64,000 bases of DNA from Pythium myriotylum. Lineage: Eukaryota; Oomycota; Peronosporomycetes; Pythiales; Pythiaceae. Position 1 is the first letter of the stretch. The number at the start of each line of letters is the position of its first letter. The stretch is taken from contig JALJCQ010000041.1 in the NCBI GenBank assembly GCA_023091665.1, positions 153,864 to 217,863 on the forward strand, written 5' to 3'. Positions 9,548 through 19,741 of the stretch are shown here, one piece after another. The position numbers and the translations under genes are program-made. The notes under the pieces were generated by a model that was not told where the DNA came from, did not search any database, and was given only the letters and a program-made list of their open reading frames with translations.

Positions 9548-10657
9548 ATGGCCGCCCCCACCAAGACCCACAACATGACCTATCGCTTCCTCGGAGACTC
9601 TGGACTTCTCGTCTCGACCTTGTCCGTCGGTGCCTGGATGACCTACTTTCCCGACTCGGCCAAGGATGCGTGGTACGAGGTCATGAAGACGGCGTACTCG
9701 CATGGTATCAACTTTTTTGACTCGGCGGAGAACTACAACGATGGCCGTGCCGATGCGTTCATGGGGTATGCTATTCAGCGCGGTATCAAGGAAGGCGTGT
9801 GGTCTCGTGAAGACCTCGTGCTGAGTGCTAAGTTCATGGCAGGGCGCAAGGGGTTCTTCGATTGCGGACCCAATGGCCAGGGCAACTCGCGTAAGCATCT
9901 CATCGAAGGTATCAAACTCACGCTCAAGAAGATGCAAGTCGACTACGTCGATGTCATCTTCAGCCACCGACCAGAAAAGTACACGCCCATTGAAGAGACC
10001 GTGCGCGCCATGAACTTCATCATCGATCAAGGATGGGCTTTCTACTGGGGCACTAGCGAGTGGTCCTCCAGTGATATCCAGGAAGCATGCAATATCGCGG
10101 ATCGTCTCGGCCTCATCCGTCCGATCGTCGAGCAGCCTCAGTACAACATGTTCGAGCGCAATAAGGTGGAGCACGAGTTGTTGGATCTGTTCGCGCGGTA
10201 CAAGTTGGGCACGACGGTGTGGTCTCCGTTAGCCGGTGGCCTGCTGACTGGCAAGTACAACAAGGAGATGCCGTCAGTTGCGCGTCTAGCTGACCCGGCT
10301 TTCCGCGCATGGAATCCGAACTTCGAGGCCCAAGTTGAGAAGGCACGTAAGCTCGAGGTCATCTCGAACCGCCTCGGGTGTACTTTGGCTCAGTTGGCGA
10401 CTGCGTGGGCGGCATCGAACCCGAATGTCTCGACTGTCGTGCTTGGTGCTCGCAACTCAGAGCAGCTGACGGAGACGGTCAAGTCGCTCCAGTTTGTGGA
10501 CGAGCTGACACCAGAGGTGAAGGCGGAAATCGACGAGATTATCGGATTCGTTCCCAAACGCACGGCGTACGACATGTTTTACACGCTGCGCGAGCGCCAC
10601 GTGCTTGGCAACACGGAGCGCCCGGCTTGGGCGAACGCCTTTAACAAGAAGGAATAA
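9548..10657 (+). CDS. Kv-beta-like aldo/keto reductase, 369 aa
   Basis: An intact single-exon paralogue starting MAAPTKTHNMTYRFLG. Asp58, Tyr63, Lys95 and His140 of the AKR tetrad are kept. It differs from most copies in YNDGRADAFMG (others GRGDEFMG), in LSAKFMAGRKGFF and in a C-terminus ending AFNKKE. The frame is open upstream to 9464, but the ATG at 9548 aligns with every paralogue and follows the Inr-like motif, so the 28-residue extension is unlikely. A degraded copy in the same direction follows 240 bases downstream, consistent with tandem duplication. Confidence 0.92.
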   Translation: MAAPTKTHNMTYRFLGDSGLLVSTLSVGAWMTYFPDSAKDAWYEVMKTAYSHGINFFDSAENYNDGRADAFMGYAIQRGIKEGVWSREDLVLSAKFMAGRKGFFDCGPNGQGNSRKHLIEGIKLTLKKMQVDYVDVIFSHRPEKYTPIEETVRAMNFIIDQGWAFYWGTSEWSSSDIQEACNIADRLGLIRPIVEQPQYNMFERNKVEHELLDLFARYKLGTTVWSPLAGGLLTGKYNKEMPSVARLADPAFRAWNPNFEAQVEKARKLEVISNRLGCTLAQLATAWAASNPNVSTVVLGARNSEQLTETVKSLQFVDELTPEVKAEIDEIIGFVPKRTAYDMFYTLRERHVLGNTERPAWANAFNKKE

Positions 10658-10895
10658 TAGGTTCTAGTGGGCATAGCAATTGCGAAGCCAATGAATCAAT
10701 TTCTGCGGAGTGCAGGAGTGGATCTTGAATCTGTCTTGACCATAGAATAATGCGACAGGCTTGGCCATGACACCCGCCGCCACATTGACGAGCGTAGTTT
10801 CTCACGTAACGCACCACTGCGACACGAACTTTGTTGCAATTTGGTCGATGAACTCAGCACCGTCACTCCAGCTCGTCCGGATTTCGTTGGGAATC

Positions 10896-11490
10896 CGTCA
10901 GATTGTGGAGCGGGCTCAGTATAACATGTTCGAGTGCAGGCGGAGCACGAGTTGTTGGATCTGTTCAAGCGGTACAAGTTGAGAACGACGGTGATGTCAC
11001 CGTTGGCTGGCGTCTTGTTGACCGGCAAGTACAACACGAAAGTGCCATCGGTTGCACGCCTCCCTGACCTGATCTTCCTTGCGTGGTTTCCGACTTTGAG
11101 TCTCGAGTGGAGAAGACACGTAAGCTCGAAATTTTTTCTAATCGTTTCAGGTGCAGGCTTGCTCCATTGGCAACGGCATGGGCTGCGTCGAACCCAAATG
11201 TGTCTACGGTCTTGCTTGGTGCTAGAAACCCGGAGTAGCTCACGGAGCCTGTTAAGTCGCTCAAGATTGTGGGCAAGCTGACGCCTGAGGTGAAGGCGGA
11301 GATCAATGCGATCATCAGCCGTAGCCGCTGACCACCCTCACAGAGGGACCAGATTGCGGGGCCGAGGCAACGCCTGCCCCGAGCGCCAAATCGAACGTCG
11401 TTCGGCATGCACTACTCGCTGCGTGAGCGACATTTGCTGAGACAAACTGACCGCCCTGGGTGGGTTGACGCCCTCAAGAAACGCGAATGA
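10896..11490 (+). pseudogene. Decayed Kv-beta-like aldo/keto reductase, C-terminal half
   Basis: The first recognisable part is the IVEQPQYNMFER segment (about 10899-10935), followed by a small deletion before EHELLDLFKRYKL. Further matches include SPLAGVLLTGKYN, a frameshifted stretch around 11090-11170, LLGARNPE followed by an in-frame stop (TAG at about 11237), LTPEVKAEINAI, and the end MHYSLRERHLL...DALKKRE with a stop at 11490. The catalytic N-terminal half is absent. It lies between two intact copies in the same orientation. Confidence 0.8.
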
Positions 11491-11958
11491 CGTGGACGTA
11501 GAGCTATGGTGAGAAACCAACCAAGGTTCACTTCCACTTGGTCACAAATTACCCTGCTAATTCAGACTCGTAGATAAAGTATCCGTGGCTGGTAAGGACA
11601 TAATGAAGGTCAATGGAGCCGCCTTCGAATTGTACGAAGGTCTTCCAATCGCCAGTTCTTTGCTGCGAAACGTTGAGAAGGGAGGGCCAGAACAATATAA
11701 GTTTGAGTCACACTCTATCCACGACCCCGCGCGTGTTTACAACTCTGCAGAAAAGTAAACATTTCTTGATGGCGGTATCTTGATGGCTCGGCTCGTCTAC
11801 AGCACCCTCTTCAACGTGGTCAACAGTCAAAGTCAGAACCTTCACTCAACTTCGCAATTGATGCGGGACAAAATGAAGGTATCCTCGTCGGCACTCATTT
11901 TCGCAACTGATCGCATTCCTCAATTTGCTGCAAACTCCCAACCGATCAAGAAACCACC
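11491..11958. other. Intergenic, nothing recognised beyond a core promoter
   Basis: This is 468 bases between the decayed copy and the next intact reductase; no further signal was seen. Confidence 0.5.
11891..11908 (+). promoter_or_regulatory. Inr-FPR-like core promoter
   Basis: GCACTCATTTTCGCAACT resembles the oomycete element, about 55 bases before the ATG at 11959. Confidence 0.45.
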
Positions 11959-13074
11959 ATGACTGCCCCTGCGAAAACTCACAACATGACGTACCGCTTT
12001 CTCGGCGACTCCGGGTTGCTTGTCTCCACGCTCTCCATCGGTACTTGGATGGCCTACTTCCCGGACTCGGCGAGGGATGCTTGGTATGATGTCATGAAGA
12101 CTGCTTTTGAGCATGGCATCAACTTCTTTGACTCGGCTGAGGTCTACAACGACGGCCGAGGTGATGCTTTTATGGGCCACGCTATCCAACGTGGGATCCA
12201 GGAAGGTGTGTGGACGAGAGAAGACCTTGTGTTGAGTGCCAAGCTCATGGTTGGCCGGAAGGGGTTCTTTGAATGCGGACCCAACGACCAAGGCAACTCG
12301 CGCAAGCACCTCGTCGAAGGTATCAAGCGAACTCTCAAGGACATGCAGGTCGAGTATGTCGACGTCGTGTTCAGCCACCGACCAGAAAAGTACACGCCCA
12401 TCGAAGAGACCGTGCGAGCCATGAACTTCATCATCAACCAAGGTTGGGCCTTTTACTGGGGCACCAGTGAGTGGGCGGCGAGTGATATCCAGGAAGCATG
12501 CAATATCGCGGATCGTCTCGGCCTCATCCGTCCGATCGTCGAGCAGCCTCAGTACAATATGTTTGAGCGCAACAAGGTGGAGCACGAGTTGTTGGATCTG
12601 TTCACGCGGTACAAGTTGGGCACGACGGTGTGGTCTCCGTTGGCCGGTGGCCTGCTGACTGGCAAGTACAACAAGACCACTCCGTCTGATTCTCGTCTAG
12701 CCGACCCTGGATTCCTTGCATTCACTCCGGAGTTTGAAGCTCAGGTAGAGAAGACCCGCAAACTGGAGGCCATAGCGACCCAAGTCGGCTGCACGTTGGC
12801 TCAGTTGGCGACCGCATGGGCTGCGTCGAACCCCAACGTCTCGACCGTCGTGCTTGGCGCTCGCAACCCAGCTCAGCTGACGGAGACGGTCAAGTCGCTC
12901 GAGTTTGTGGACAAGCTGACGCCCGAGGTCAAGAAGGAGATCGATGCGATCGTCCAGTTCGTGCCGAAGCGAACGTCGTTCGACATGCACTACACGCTGC
13001 GTGGACGCCATTTGCTCGGACAGCCGTTGGCTGAGCGACCCGTGTGGGCCGATGTCTTCAAGCCACACAAGTAA
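11959..13074 (+). CDS. Kv-beta-like aldo/keto reductase, 371 aa
   Basis: An intact single-exon copy (MTAPAKTHNMTYRFLG) with Asp58, Tyr63, Lys95 and His140. It has LSAKLMVGRKGFF in place of the usual LTAK context and ends ADVFKPHK. Bases 12348-12615 are identical to part of the frameshifted copy at 5974, while the flanks differ, suggesting conversion between them. It is the last reductase before the K+ channel gene, whose start is about 325 bases downstream on the same strand. Confidence 0.92.
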   Translation: MTAPAKTHNMTYRFLGDSGLLVSTLSIGTWMAYFPDSARDAWYDVMKTAFEHGINFFDSAEVYNDGRGDAFMGHAIQRGIQEGVWTREDLVLSAKLMVGRKGFFECGPNDQGNSRKHLVEGIKRTLKDMQVEYVDVVFSHRPEKYTPIEETVRAMNFIINQGWAFYWGTSEWAASDIQEACNIADRLGLIRPIVEQPQYNMFERNKVEHELLDLFTRYKLGTTVWSPLAGGLLTGKYNKTTPSDSRLADPGFLAFTPEFEAQVEKTRKLEAIATQVGCTLAQLATAWAASNPNVSTVVLGARNPAQLTETVKSLEFVDKLTPEVKKEIDAIVQFVPKRTSFDMHYTLRGRHLLGQPLAERPVWADVFKPHK

Positions 13075-13399
13075 GCCACGTAAGACCATGCACCGTCGAT
13101 CGCAGCTACACGATCGAGTCCTCTGGTGGTCAACGACGTAAAATCTCAATTCCTTTTTTCCCTGTCTCTCGCGTTGTTTTGGTGGAGAGATCTTCCCCAC
13201 CGCAGTCGTTCCGCCCTCACAGGCATCCCCCACGAAGCATTCTCAGGTCATCCCAGATCTGAGCCGGTCGAACGAACTGAGACCTTCGAAGAGCTCCAGG
13301 CGCATCTCCCTTCCGCCCATCCTCTCTGCGACATGTGTTGTCTTTCGCATTCTATGTGACCTCTTCCTCCATCTCCCCGTGGCGCCACTTCTTTCCGGA
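13075..13399. other. Intergenic region between reductase and K+ channel genes
   Basis: Contains a weak Inr-like CGCATTCTATGTGAC near 13346; no gene was seen. Confidence 0.4.
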
Positions 13400-14882
13400 A
13401 TGGCCAAGGACAAGGAAGCGCGCCCGCTGCTGCCGTCGGCGGCGCCGCCGCCCGCGCACCCGAACGGCCGCGGCATCGTGCGTCGCGCGCGTCGCAGCCG
13501 CGTCACGACGACGCTGCGCCACGACATCTGGACGGTGCTGCGCTTCCGCTCGTCCGTCACGCACGGCTCGGGCCTGCAGCTCGCGTCCTACGTGCTCGAG
13601 CTCTGCATCCTCACGCTCGTGCTGCTCAACGTCGTGCTCGCGATCTCCGAGTCCTCGTCGCTCGTGGCGCCCAGCGCGACGCCGCACGTCTCGACCAAGC
13701 CCTCGGACTGGTACCAGACCTTTTTGTTCGTGTCCACACTCATCTTCTCGGTCGAGTATGCGCTGCGCTTCTGGTCCTGCGTCGAGGACGAGCGGTACAA
13801 CTCGCCCGTGCTCGGAAGGTAGTGGGGACGTTTTGGTGACAAGGCGAACGAAAGCGTCGTTTTTCTTATGGTGTGGGTCGTCTGCTATGGTAGACTCAAG
13901 TGGATGACGAGGCCCATGTCGATCATTGACCTGCTCGCGCTCGTGCCGTTCTACCTCGAGATCACGTTCGAGTTCATGTGCGTTGTTTCTTTCTCTCGTC
14001 CTGCCTTTGCTTGTCGCGGTCTGCGACTTATATGCTGAAATTGCTAGGTTCATCTCGTATCCCGGCGCGCTGACGTTGCGAAGTCTTCGACTCTTGCGGA
14101 TTCTCTCGTTCCTGCGACTCGAGCGATCGTATAGCGCAATGACAAACCTTCGACTCATCTTTGGCAACAAGAAGGAAGAACTGCTCGTCGTCTCCTACCT
14201 CACGGGCGTGCTCGTGCTCACGTCGTCCACCATCATTTTCTTCCTCGAGAACGCAGCGCAGCCTACGGTTTTTTACAGCGTTGCGGTCTCGGCCTGGTGG
14301 TCTGTCGAGACCATTACGTCGCTAGGCTACGGTGACATGGTGCCGCTGACCGCAGCTGGTCGGCTCTTCGGGGCCGTGCTCGCGCTCTGGGGTATTATCC
14401 TCTTCACTATCCCAGGTGCTATCCTCGGGAGCGCGTTCATTGAAGTCATGCTCGAGCGCCAACGCCAGGAAGAGGACGACGCAATGAGTGTGATCATGTC
14501 CAACAACCATTGGGAGCAGAGTGGTGGCGCCAATGCGTTCGCAAGTAGCAGTCGCCGCGCGAGCGAGGCCGACGCTGACAGGTACAACATGAGTTCGCCG
14601 ATGAGCCAGTCTGGCGCTCAGTCCTTCCGGCGGCTTTCGCCACGCGTTGCCACCATTATGCGCGTGGATGGGCTCTCACAGAAAGTCGACGACGTGCTGA
14701 CAGCTCAGGTGGGAGAGTACCGACAAATGTATATTCGGGAGGCGTGTACTGATTCACGATTTCAAATCTGTTAGATGCACATCCAAGAACAGTTAGCTGA
14801 GCAACGCGCTCAAATAGCTGAACTCCGACGACTTGTAGAAGTGCTCGTTGCTCGTACGGAGCCTTCAGGAACAGTACCGTGA
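13400..14882 (+). CDS. Voltage-gated K+ channel alpha subunit, 423 aa, four exons
   Basis: The exons are 13400-13818, 13894-13977, 14048-14708 and 14775-14882, with GT-AG introns of 75, 70 and 66 nt; joining them gives one open frame. The protein has six membrane segments: S1 about 58-80, S2 about 105-128, S3 about 147-166, the S4 voltage sensor with Arg179, 182, 185, 191 and 194 at every third position, S5 about 213-234 and S6 about 273-295. The selectivity filter is TSLGYGD (258-264). It is a K+ channel of the plasma membrane or an organelle that opens on voltage. The last exon (QEQLAEQRAQIAELRRLVE) looks like a short coiled coil, possibly for assembly. The N-terminus before S1 is only about 57 residues, too short for the T1 domain that binds Kv-beta in animals. 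The start at 13400 was preferred; an in-frame ATG at 13379 would add seven residues. Confidence 0.88.
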
Positions 14883-15419
14883 TTGTAATGCAAGTCCCCA
14901 GTTCTGGTATGACCGCGCCCACAAACTCGATTGCTTTAACGATCCCCAGGAGCTGCACCAGGTTGAGTGCTCAGAATACGAATATGCAGGCAGTCGGATT
15001 GATTTTAGTGCTGCTGAAGACATTATTGCCAGTCTAGCCGTGCCCCCTAGTTCCTTCAATCACGAGAGAGCCGTCCAAATCGTCTCCGCGTTCATTATCT
15101 CAGACTGGCACTGGTCAGGTGCATCGTTCGTCAACCATCCCCATGATCATTTACTGGATAAATGGGATTGCCAGAGTCCATGCGATCTGAGATTGTCAAG
15201 AAACATCTCCAGGATCGTCCGCGATGCTCATCTTCGAACCAAGGATCTTTACAAATTCCGGTAAAGTGTCGTGCTGAGTTGCTGCCCAAGTGATGCATTC
15301 TGACACGACTTCAATCTGTACAGAACAGCATATTTCACAGCAATAGGATTCCTAATCTATTCAATTACTTCGTGGTGGATTCATTTGCTGGCGGACCAGT
15401 GAAAAGTTCCGAAGTGAGC
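14883..15419. other. Intergenic, nothing recognised
   Basis: This is 537 bases. An open frame at 14848-15264 overlaps the last channel exon in another frame and has no family resemblance. Confidence 0.45.
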
Positions 15420-16529
15420 TCACTGCGCCTTCGGCTTGCCCATCGGATTCCCCCACACCGGGATCGACAAATCGCCCTCCAAGTAGCGCTCACGGGCCGT
15501 ACACCACATATCGTACGACGTGCGCTTGGGTACAAACTGAATGATCGTGTCGATCTCCGTCTTGAGCTCTGGAGTGATCTTGTCTAGATGTTCGATCGCC
15601 TTGACAGTCTCTGTTAATTGGTGGGAGTTGCGAGCTCCAAGCAAGACCGTCGAGACGTTGGGGTTAGAAGCAACCCATGCCGTCGCCAACTGAGCCAGGG
15701 TGCATCCGAGACGATTCGCGATCACCTCGAGTTTCCTTACTTTTTCGACTTTGGCCTCGAAATCAGGAGTCCACGCTCGGATGGCAGGATCTGCCAGGCG
15801 CGCGTCGCTAGGGATTTCTTTGTTATACTTGCCTGTCAGTACGCCGTCAGCCAACGGAGACCACACCGTCGTGCCTAGCTTGTACTTCGTGAACAGGTCC
15901 ACCAGCTCGTGCTCGATCTTGTTGCGCTCAAACATGTTATACTGTGGCTGCTCGACGATCGGACGGATCATCCCAAGGCGGTCGGCGATGTCGCATGCTT
16001 CCTTGATATCGCTGCTCGACCATTCACTGGTGCCCCAGTAGAAGGCCCATCCCTGGTTGATGATGAAATTCATGGTCCGGACAGTCTCTTCGATTGGAGT
16101 GAAGATGTCCTGTCGGTGACTGAAGACAACATCAACATAATCGACCTCCATGTGCTTGAGCGTCCGTTTCATCCCCTCCACGAGGTGCTTGCGCGAGTTG
16201 CCGATGCCATTTGGTCCTGATTCGTATAATCCTTTACTACCAAGCGAGAATTTGGCTGTGAGCACGAGATCTTCACGGGTCCAGACGCCTTCCTTGATGC
16301 CGCGCTGGATAGCATACCCCATGAACTCGTCGCCGCGACCGTCGTTGTAGACCTCGGCCGAGTCGAAGAAGTTGATGCCGAGGCCGTAGGCGGTCTTGAC
16401 GACGTCGTACCAGTCGTCCTTGGCCGAGTCCGGGTAGTAGATCATCCAGTTGCCGAGCGACAAGGTGGAGACGAGGAGTCCCGAGTCGCCGAGGAAGCGG
16501 TAGGTCATGGTCTTTGGCGAGGCAGCCAT
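15420..16529 (-). CDS. Kv-beta-like aldo/keto reductase, 369 aa
   Basis: An intact single-exon copy starting MAASPKTMTYRFLG, two residues shorter at the N-terminus, so the tetrad is Asp56, Tyr61, Lys93 and His138. The segment after the catalytic His is SHRQDIFTP instead of SHRPEKYTP, and residue 34 onward reads IYYPDSAKDDW, as in the copies further right. It ends NPMGKPKAQ, the tail type shared with the copies at 17287, 25154, 28302, 35835, 39932 and 41965. These therefore form a subgroup distinct from those at 3447-13074. It converges with the K+ channel gene. Confidence 0.92.
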   Translation of the reverse strand: MAASPKTMTYRFLGDSGLLVSTLSLGNWMIYYPDSAKDDWYDVVKTAYGLGINFFDSAEVYNDGRGDEFMGYAIQRGIKEGVWTREDLVLTAKFSLGSKGLYESGPNGIGNSRKHLVEGMKRTLKHMEVDYVDVVFSHRQDIFTPIEETVRTMNFIINQGWAFYWGTSEWSSSDIKEACDIADRLGMIRPIVEQPQYNMFERNKIEHELVDLFTKYKLGTTVWSPLADGVLTGKYNKEIPSDARLADPAIRAWTPDFEAKVEKVRKLEVIANRLGCTLAQLATAWVASNPNVSTVLLGARNSHQLTETVKAIEHLDKITPELKTEIDTIIQFVPKRTSYDMWCTARERYLEGDLSIPVWGNPMGKPKAQ

Positions 16530-17286
16530 AGCTTGGCGAGGTGAGTAGACGTTCTAGTGGCGAGCAAGTTGTAGAATGCGGAGCCGTTGTTCCTTGATTT
16601 GAGTGTTGACATTTTTATCGTCAACGACAGATTAGTCCTACAGTGGATGATCCAACCATCGAACGATGATGACCACATTGAAGTGTGGCTAGATCTCCCC
16701 GTCTCCTGGCCACTCACTGGCAACTCGTGATAGTGAGGGTCGGCCATGGTCCCAGGCAGAGGAAGACGGCATTCGTCGGATGTGAAGTGACGGGTATTTG
16801 CGGAAGACGATGCGGCTGCGCGGGGCCTTCCTGCAGCTGCTGACGCAAAGAAGCGACTCCAATATTCAGCGAAGAACCACCTAAGGTACGTGCCTTGGGA
16901 GAAGAGCCCCACCTCGGTGGTACTGCGCGCACACGGCACAGTAAGAGCCGTCTATCACAGTCGCAGTCGTCATGACGAAGTGCTCTGCGGAGACCGCACT
17001 CGACAATCCTGACGAAGGCGTCGCAATCCTCGCTGTTGTTGCAGACCACAGGAGAGTCGACGCCGTTGCAATGCCTACGCGGAGACACAAGCCTGGGGAA
17101 GTTGTTTATTTCATGATCAACTTTTTGGTAGCGAATCCGTGTATGTATGCTCTGGTGTATGATCATCTACCAACGACTACGAGTTCGAGCGACCGACCTG
17201 CAACCAGCAGATTCTGCCCACAAGACGGAAACATGGACAGTCGACGGACGGACGGACTACCGCGTTGCACACGTTCACTACACCTC
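16530..17286. other. Intergenic; left arm of the large inverted repeat begins here
   Basis: No gene was recognised. From about 16930 rightward the sequence belongs to the left 2.2 kb arm. Confidence 0.5.
16564..16581 (-). promoter_or_regulatory. Inr-FPR-like core promoter
   Basis: On the minus strand CCGCATTCTACAACTTGC resembles YCATTYYNCAWTTTGC, about 40 bases upstream of the ATG at 16529. Confidence 0.5.
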
Positions 17287-18402
17287 CTACGCCTTCGGCT
17301 TGCCCATCGGGTTGCCCCACGCTGGAACCGACTGATCGCCCTTCAGGTAACGCGCGCGGCTCGTGTACCACCAGTCGTTGGAGGTACGCTTGGGCACGAA
17401 CTGGATGATCGCGTCGATCTCGGCCTTGATCTCCGGCGTGATCTTGTCCACAAACTCGATCGCCTTGACGGTCTCCGTGAGTTGTTGCGGGTGGCGAGCA
17501 CCCAGGATGACCGTGGAGACGTTGGAGTTGGAGGCGGCCCAGGCGATCGACAGCTGCGCCAGCGTGCATCCGAGGCGGTCGGCGATCTTCTGCAGCTGAC
17601 GGGCCTTCTCGACCTTGACCTCGAACTCGCCCGTGAACGCACGAAGAACAGGAGCCACACCCATACGCGAGTCGCTCGGGATCTCCTTGCTGTACTTGCC
17701 CGTGAGCACACCACCGGCGAGTGGAGACCACACGGTCGTGCCCAGCTTGCACTTGGTGAAGAGGTCCACCAACTCGTGCTCGACCTTGTTGCGCTCGAAC
17801 ATGTTGTACTGTGGCTGCTCGGTGATGGGACGGATCATGCCGAGACGGTCGGCGATGTCGCACGCCGCCTGGATATCGCTGGAGGACCACTCGCTGGTGC
17901 CCCAGTAGAAGGCCCATCCTTGGTCGATGATGAAGTTCATGGCGCGCACGACTTCCTCGATGGGAGTGAACTGCTCTCCTCGGTGGCTGAACACGACGTC
18001 GACATACTCGACCTGCATGTCCTTGAGCGTCCGCTTGATGCCCTCCACGAGGTGCTTGCGCGAGTTGCCGATGCCGTTCGGTCCCGAGTCGTACTCTCCC
18101 TTGCGCCCGAGCGACATCTTGGCCGTGAGCACGAGGTCTTCACGGGTCCAGACGCCTTCCTTGATGCCGCGTTGGATGGCATAGCCCATGAACTCGTCGC
18201 CGCGACCGTCGTTGTAGACCTCGGCCGAGTCGAAGAAGTTGATGCCGAGACCGTACGCGGTCTTCATGACGTCGTACCAGTCGTCCTTGGCCGAGTCCGG
18301 GTAGTAGATCATCCAGTTGCCGAGCGACAAGGTGGAGACGAGGAGTCCCGAGTCGCCGAGGAAGCGGTAGGTCATGTTGTGGTTCTTGGGGGGAGTGGCC
18401 AT
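17287..18402 (-). CDS. Kv-beta-like aldo/keto reductase, 371 aa (left copy of identical pair)
   Basis: An intact single-exon copy starting MATPPKNHNMTYRFLG, with Asp58, Tyr63, Lys95 and His140. The catalytic His is followed by RGEQFTP rather than RPEKYTP, and TKCKLGTT has a Cys unique to this lineage. By eye the protein is the same residue for residue as that encoded at 25154-26269. The frame is open upstream to 18450, but the ATG at 18402 aligns with all paralogues. It lies on the left arm of the inverted duplication. Confidence 0.92.
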   Translation of the reverse strand: MATPPKNHNMTYRFLGDSGLLVSTLSLGNWMIYYPDSAKDDWYDVMKTAYGLGINFFDSAEVYNDGRGDEFMGYAIQRGIKEGVWTREDLVLTAKMSLGRKGEYDSGPNGIGNSRKHLVEGIKRTLKDMQVEYVDVVFSHRGEQFTPIEEVVRAMNFIIDQGWAFYWGTSEWSSSDIQAACDIADRLGMIRPITEQPQYNMFERNKVEHELVDLFTKCKLGTTVWSPLAGGVLTGKYSKEIPSDSRMGVAPVLRAFTGEFEVKVEKARQLQKIADRLGCTLAQLSIAWAASNSNVSTVILGARHPQQLTETVKAIEFVDKITPEIKAEIDAIIQFVPKRTSNDWWYTSRARYLKGDQSVPAWGNPMGKPKA

Positions 18403-19741
18403 GGTTGATTTGGTTGAGGTCGGGTGTGGTAGGATCGAGGCAAATTGCACAATGCGAATGCGAGAACGAGAAGCTCAATGCCAAGGAGGCTTCGTCGTTG
18501 GGAGACGTGGGCACAAGCCGACTGGTGTCCTTGAAGAGGCGTCATGGTGTTGCTCGGGTGTCACTGTAGTGAAGGGACCCAGTGGATCTTCGAGGTCGCG
18601 CAGTATTCGCACCACACCAATCACAGTGATTGGATCGGATGATTCGCGGCCCATCCGATTGGGTCATCAACTTCCTCCCAGTTGAGTAATACTGTATCCA
18701 GCGGCTGTGTTTCATGGTGGTGGTTTTAACCACAACCATCCGCCAGATTAAAATCGGGCGGAAGATCCCAAGTTGACCTTTCCGCACGTCCCGACCATTC
18801 CAACGCACGGTGCTTCTAGTCTGGAAGGTCCACGCATTCGATCCTGAAGCTGCGTCGAATCGTCAATCGATCGATCTCATTTTTCGTCGCGTCTAGCGGC
18901 AAGCGTTTGGATTCTTCTTTCTGTTCTTAGGTACCCACCAGTTTCTGTCGCCATCCTTTGGATACATGCAGAACCTTGGTTGGTTTCGACTTGAGATGGA
19001 GTGCGAGGATTCCGCGCGTACGCAATCATCCGCCAACGCTTTGTTCGCATCGCGTGGTCGGCGCTTTCTTCTACCGTCCTCATCGTCCGGATCATTATCA
19101 CTCTAGCAACAGCGTCTGGATCATCGTTCCGCGTCCTCCGTGTCTGGATCATCATTTGTGTAACTCGTCGCGTGGACGATGTCAGCCTCTGCATCATCAT
19201 CTCGCGACCTTCACATCCGGATGTAACTGAATTATGATCGCGTGCGTCATTCGCTTCCACTTTTTTGCGTCAAGAACCAATTGGCGGCTCGTCTACGCTC
19301 CTCCTGTCTGGATCATCAACTCGGTCTGAAATGGTGATCCAGACCCTGGATGTTTATAACCAATTGTGACACGTCATGATCTCGGATTCCGAGATGGTGT
19401 TACTGTACGAGGCGATTTCCGCCAGTTGCGGGATGCGCAAGCTCTAGGAATCCAAGTGAAACATATACAGCAAGATCATACTTGTAATTGATGGGTGAAG
19501 GGGGCAGGGAGGACGATCCATTCCCAAAGGACGATGAGGAGGCTGGAAAGGGACAGAAGAAACATGTCGTTGGGTGTCCGATGGTCCATGGGATCCATGA
19601 GAGTGCAGTACTTGCGCTCAACAGACTTCACCTTCATCATCATCATCATCACCATGAGATCGATGAGAAACTCCTGTATTTCAAATGTTCTCGCCCTGAA
19701 TCTAGTGCACGTACCACACTTGGCAAACTTTTTTAAAGACG
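18403..19741. other. Upstream region with dispersed TGATGATCCAGAC motif copies
   Basis: No gene was recognised. Several copies of the motif (as its complement GTCTGGATCATC) lie at about 19122-19320. A CAT/CAC repeat is at about 19634-19655. Confidence 0.5.
18440..18457 (-). promoter_or_regulatory. Oomycete Inr-FPR core promoter
   Basis: On the minus strand TCGCATTGTGCAATTTGC matches CATTYYNCAWTTT with one pyrimidine changed, about 40-55 bases before the ATG at 18402. Confidence 0.6.

Larger units (their letters stand above)
16930..19156 (+). repeat. Left arm of a 2.2 kb inverted duplication
   Basis: Nearly identical, in reverse complement, to 24400-26622, with only a few base changes and a 3-5 base indel near the outer end. 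It contains the reductase at 17287-18402 with its promoter and about 750 bases of upstream sequence. The inner boundary is at a copy of the dispersed GTCTGGATCATCAT motif. Confidence 0.9.

Noticed and set aside
14848..15264. A 138-codon frame after the K+ channel
   Set aside because: It overlaps the last channel exon in another frame, has no recognisable domain and no promoter motif.
16972..18408. A 478-codon open frame antisense to a reductase, and similar ones at 39620-41074, 35889-36977 and 41947-43035
   Set aside because: They mirror reductase genes whose third codon positions are nearly all G or C, which leaves the antisense frame free of stops. The translated products are Asp/Val/His/Leu-rich and match no family, while the sense frames are clear enzymes.
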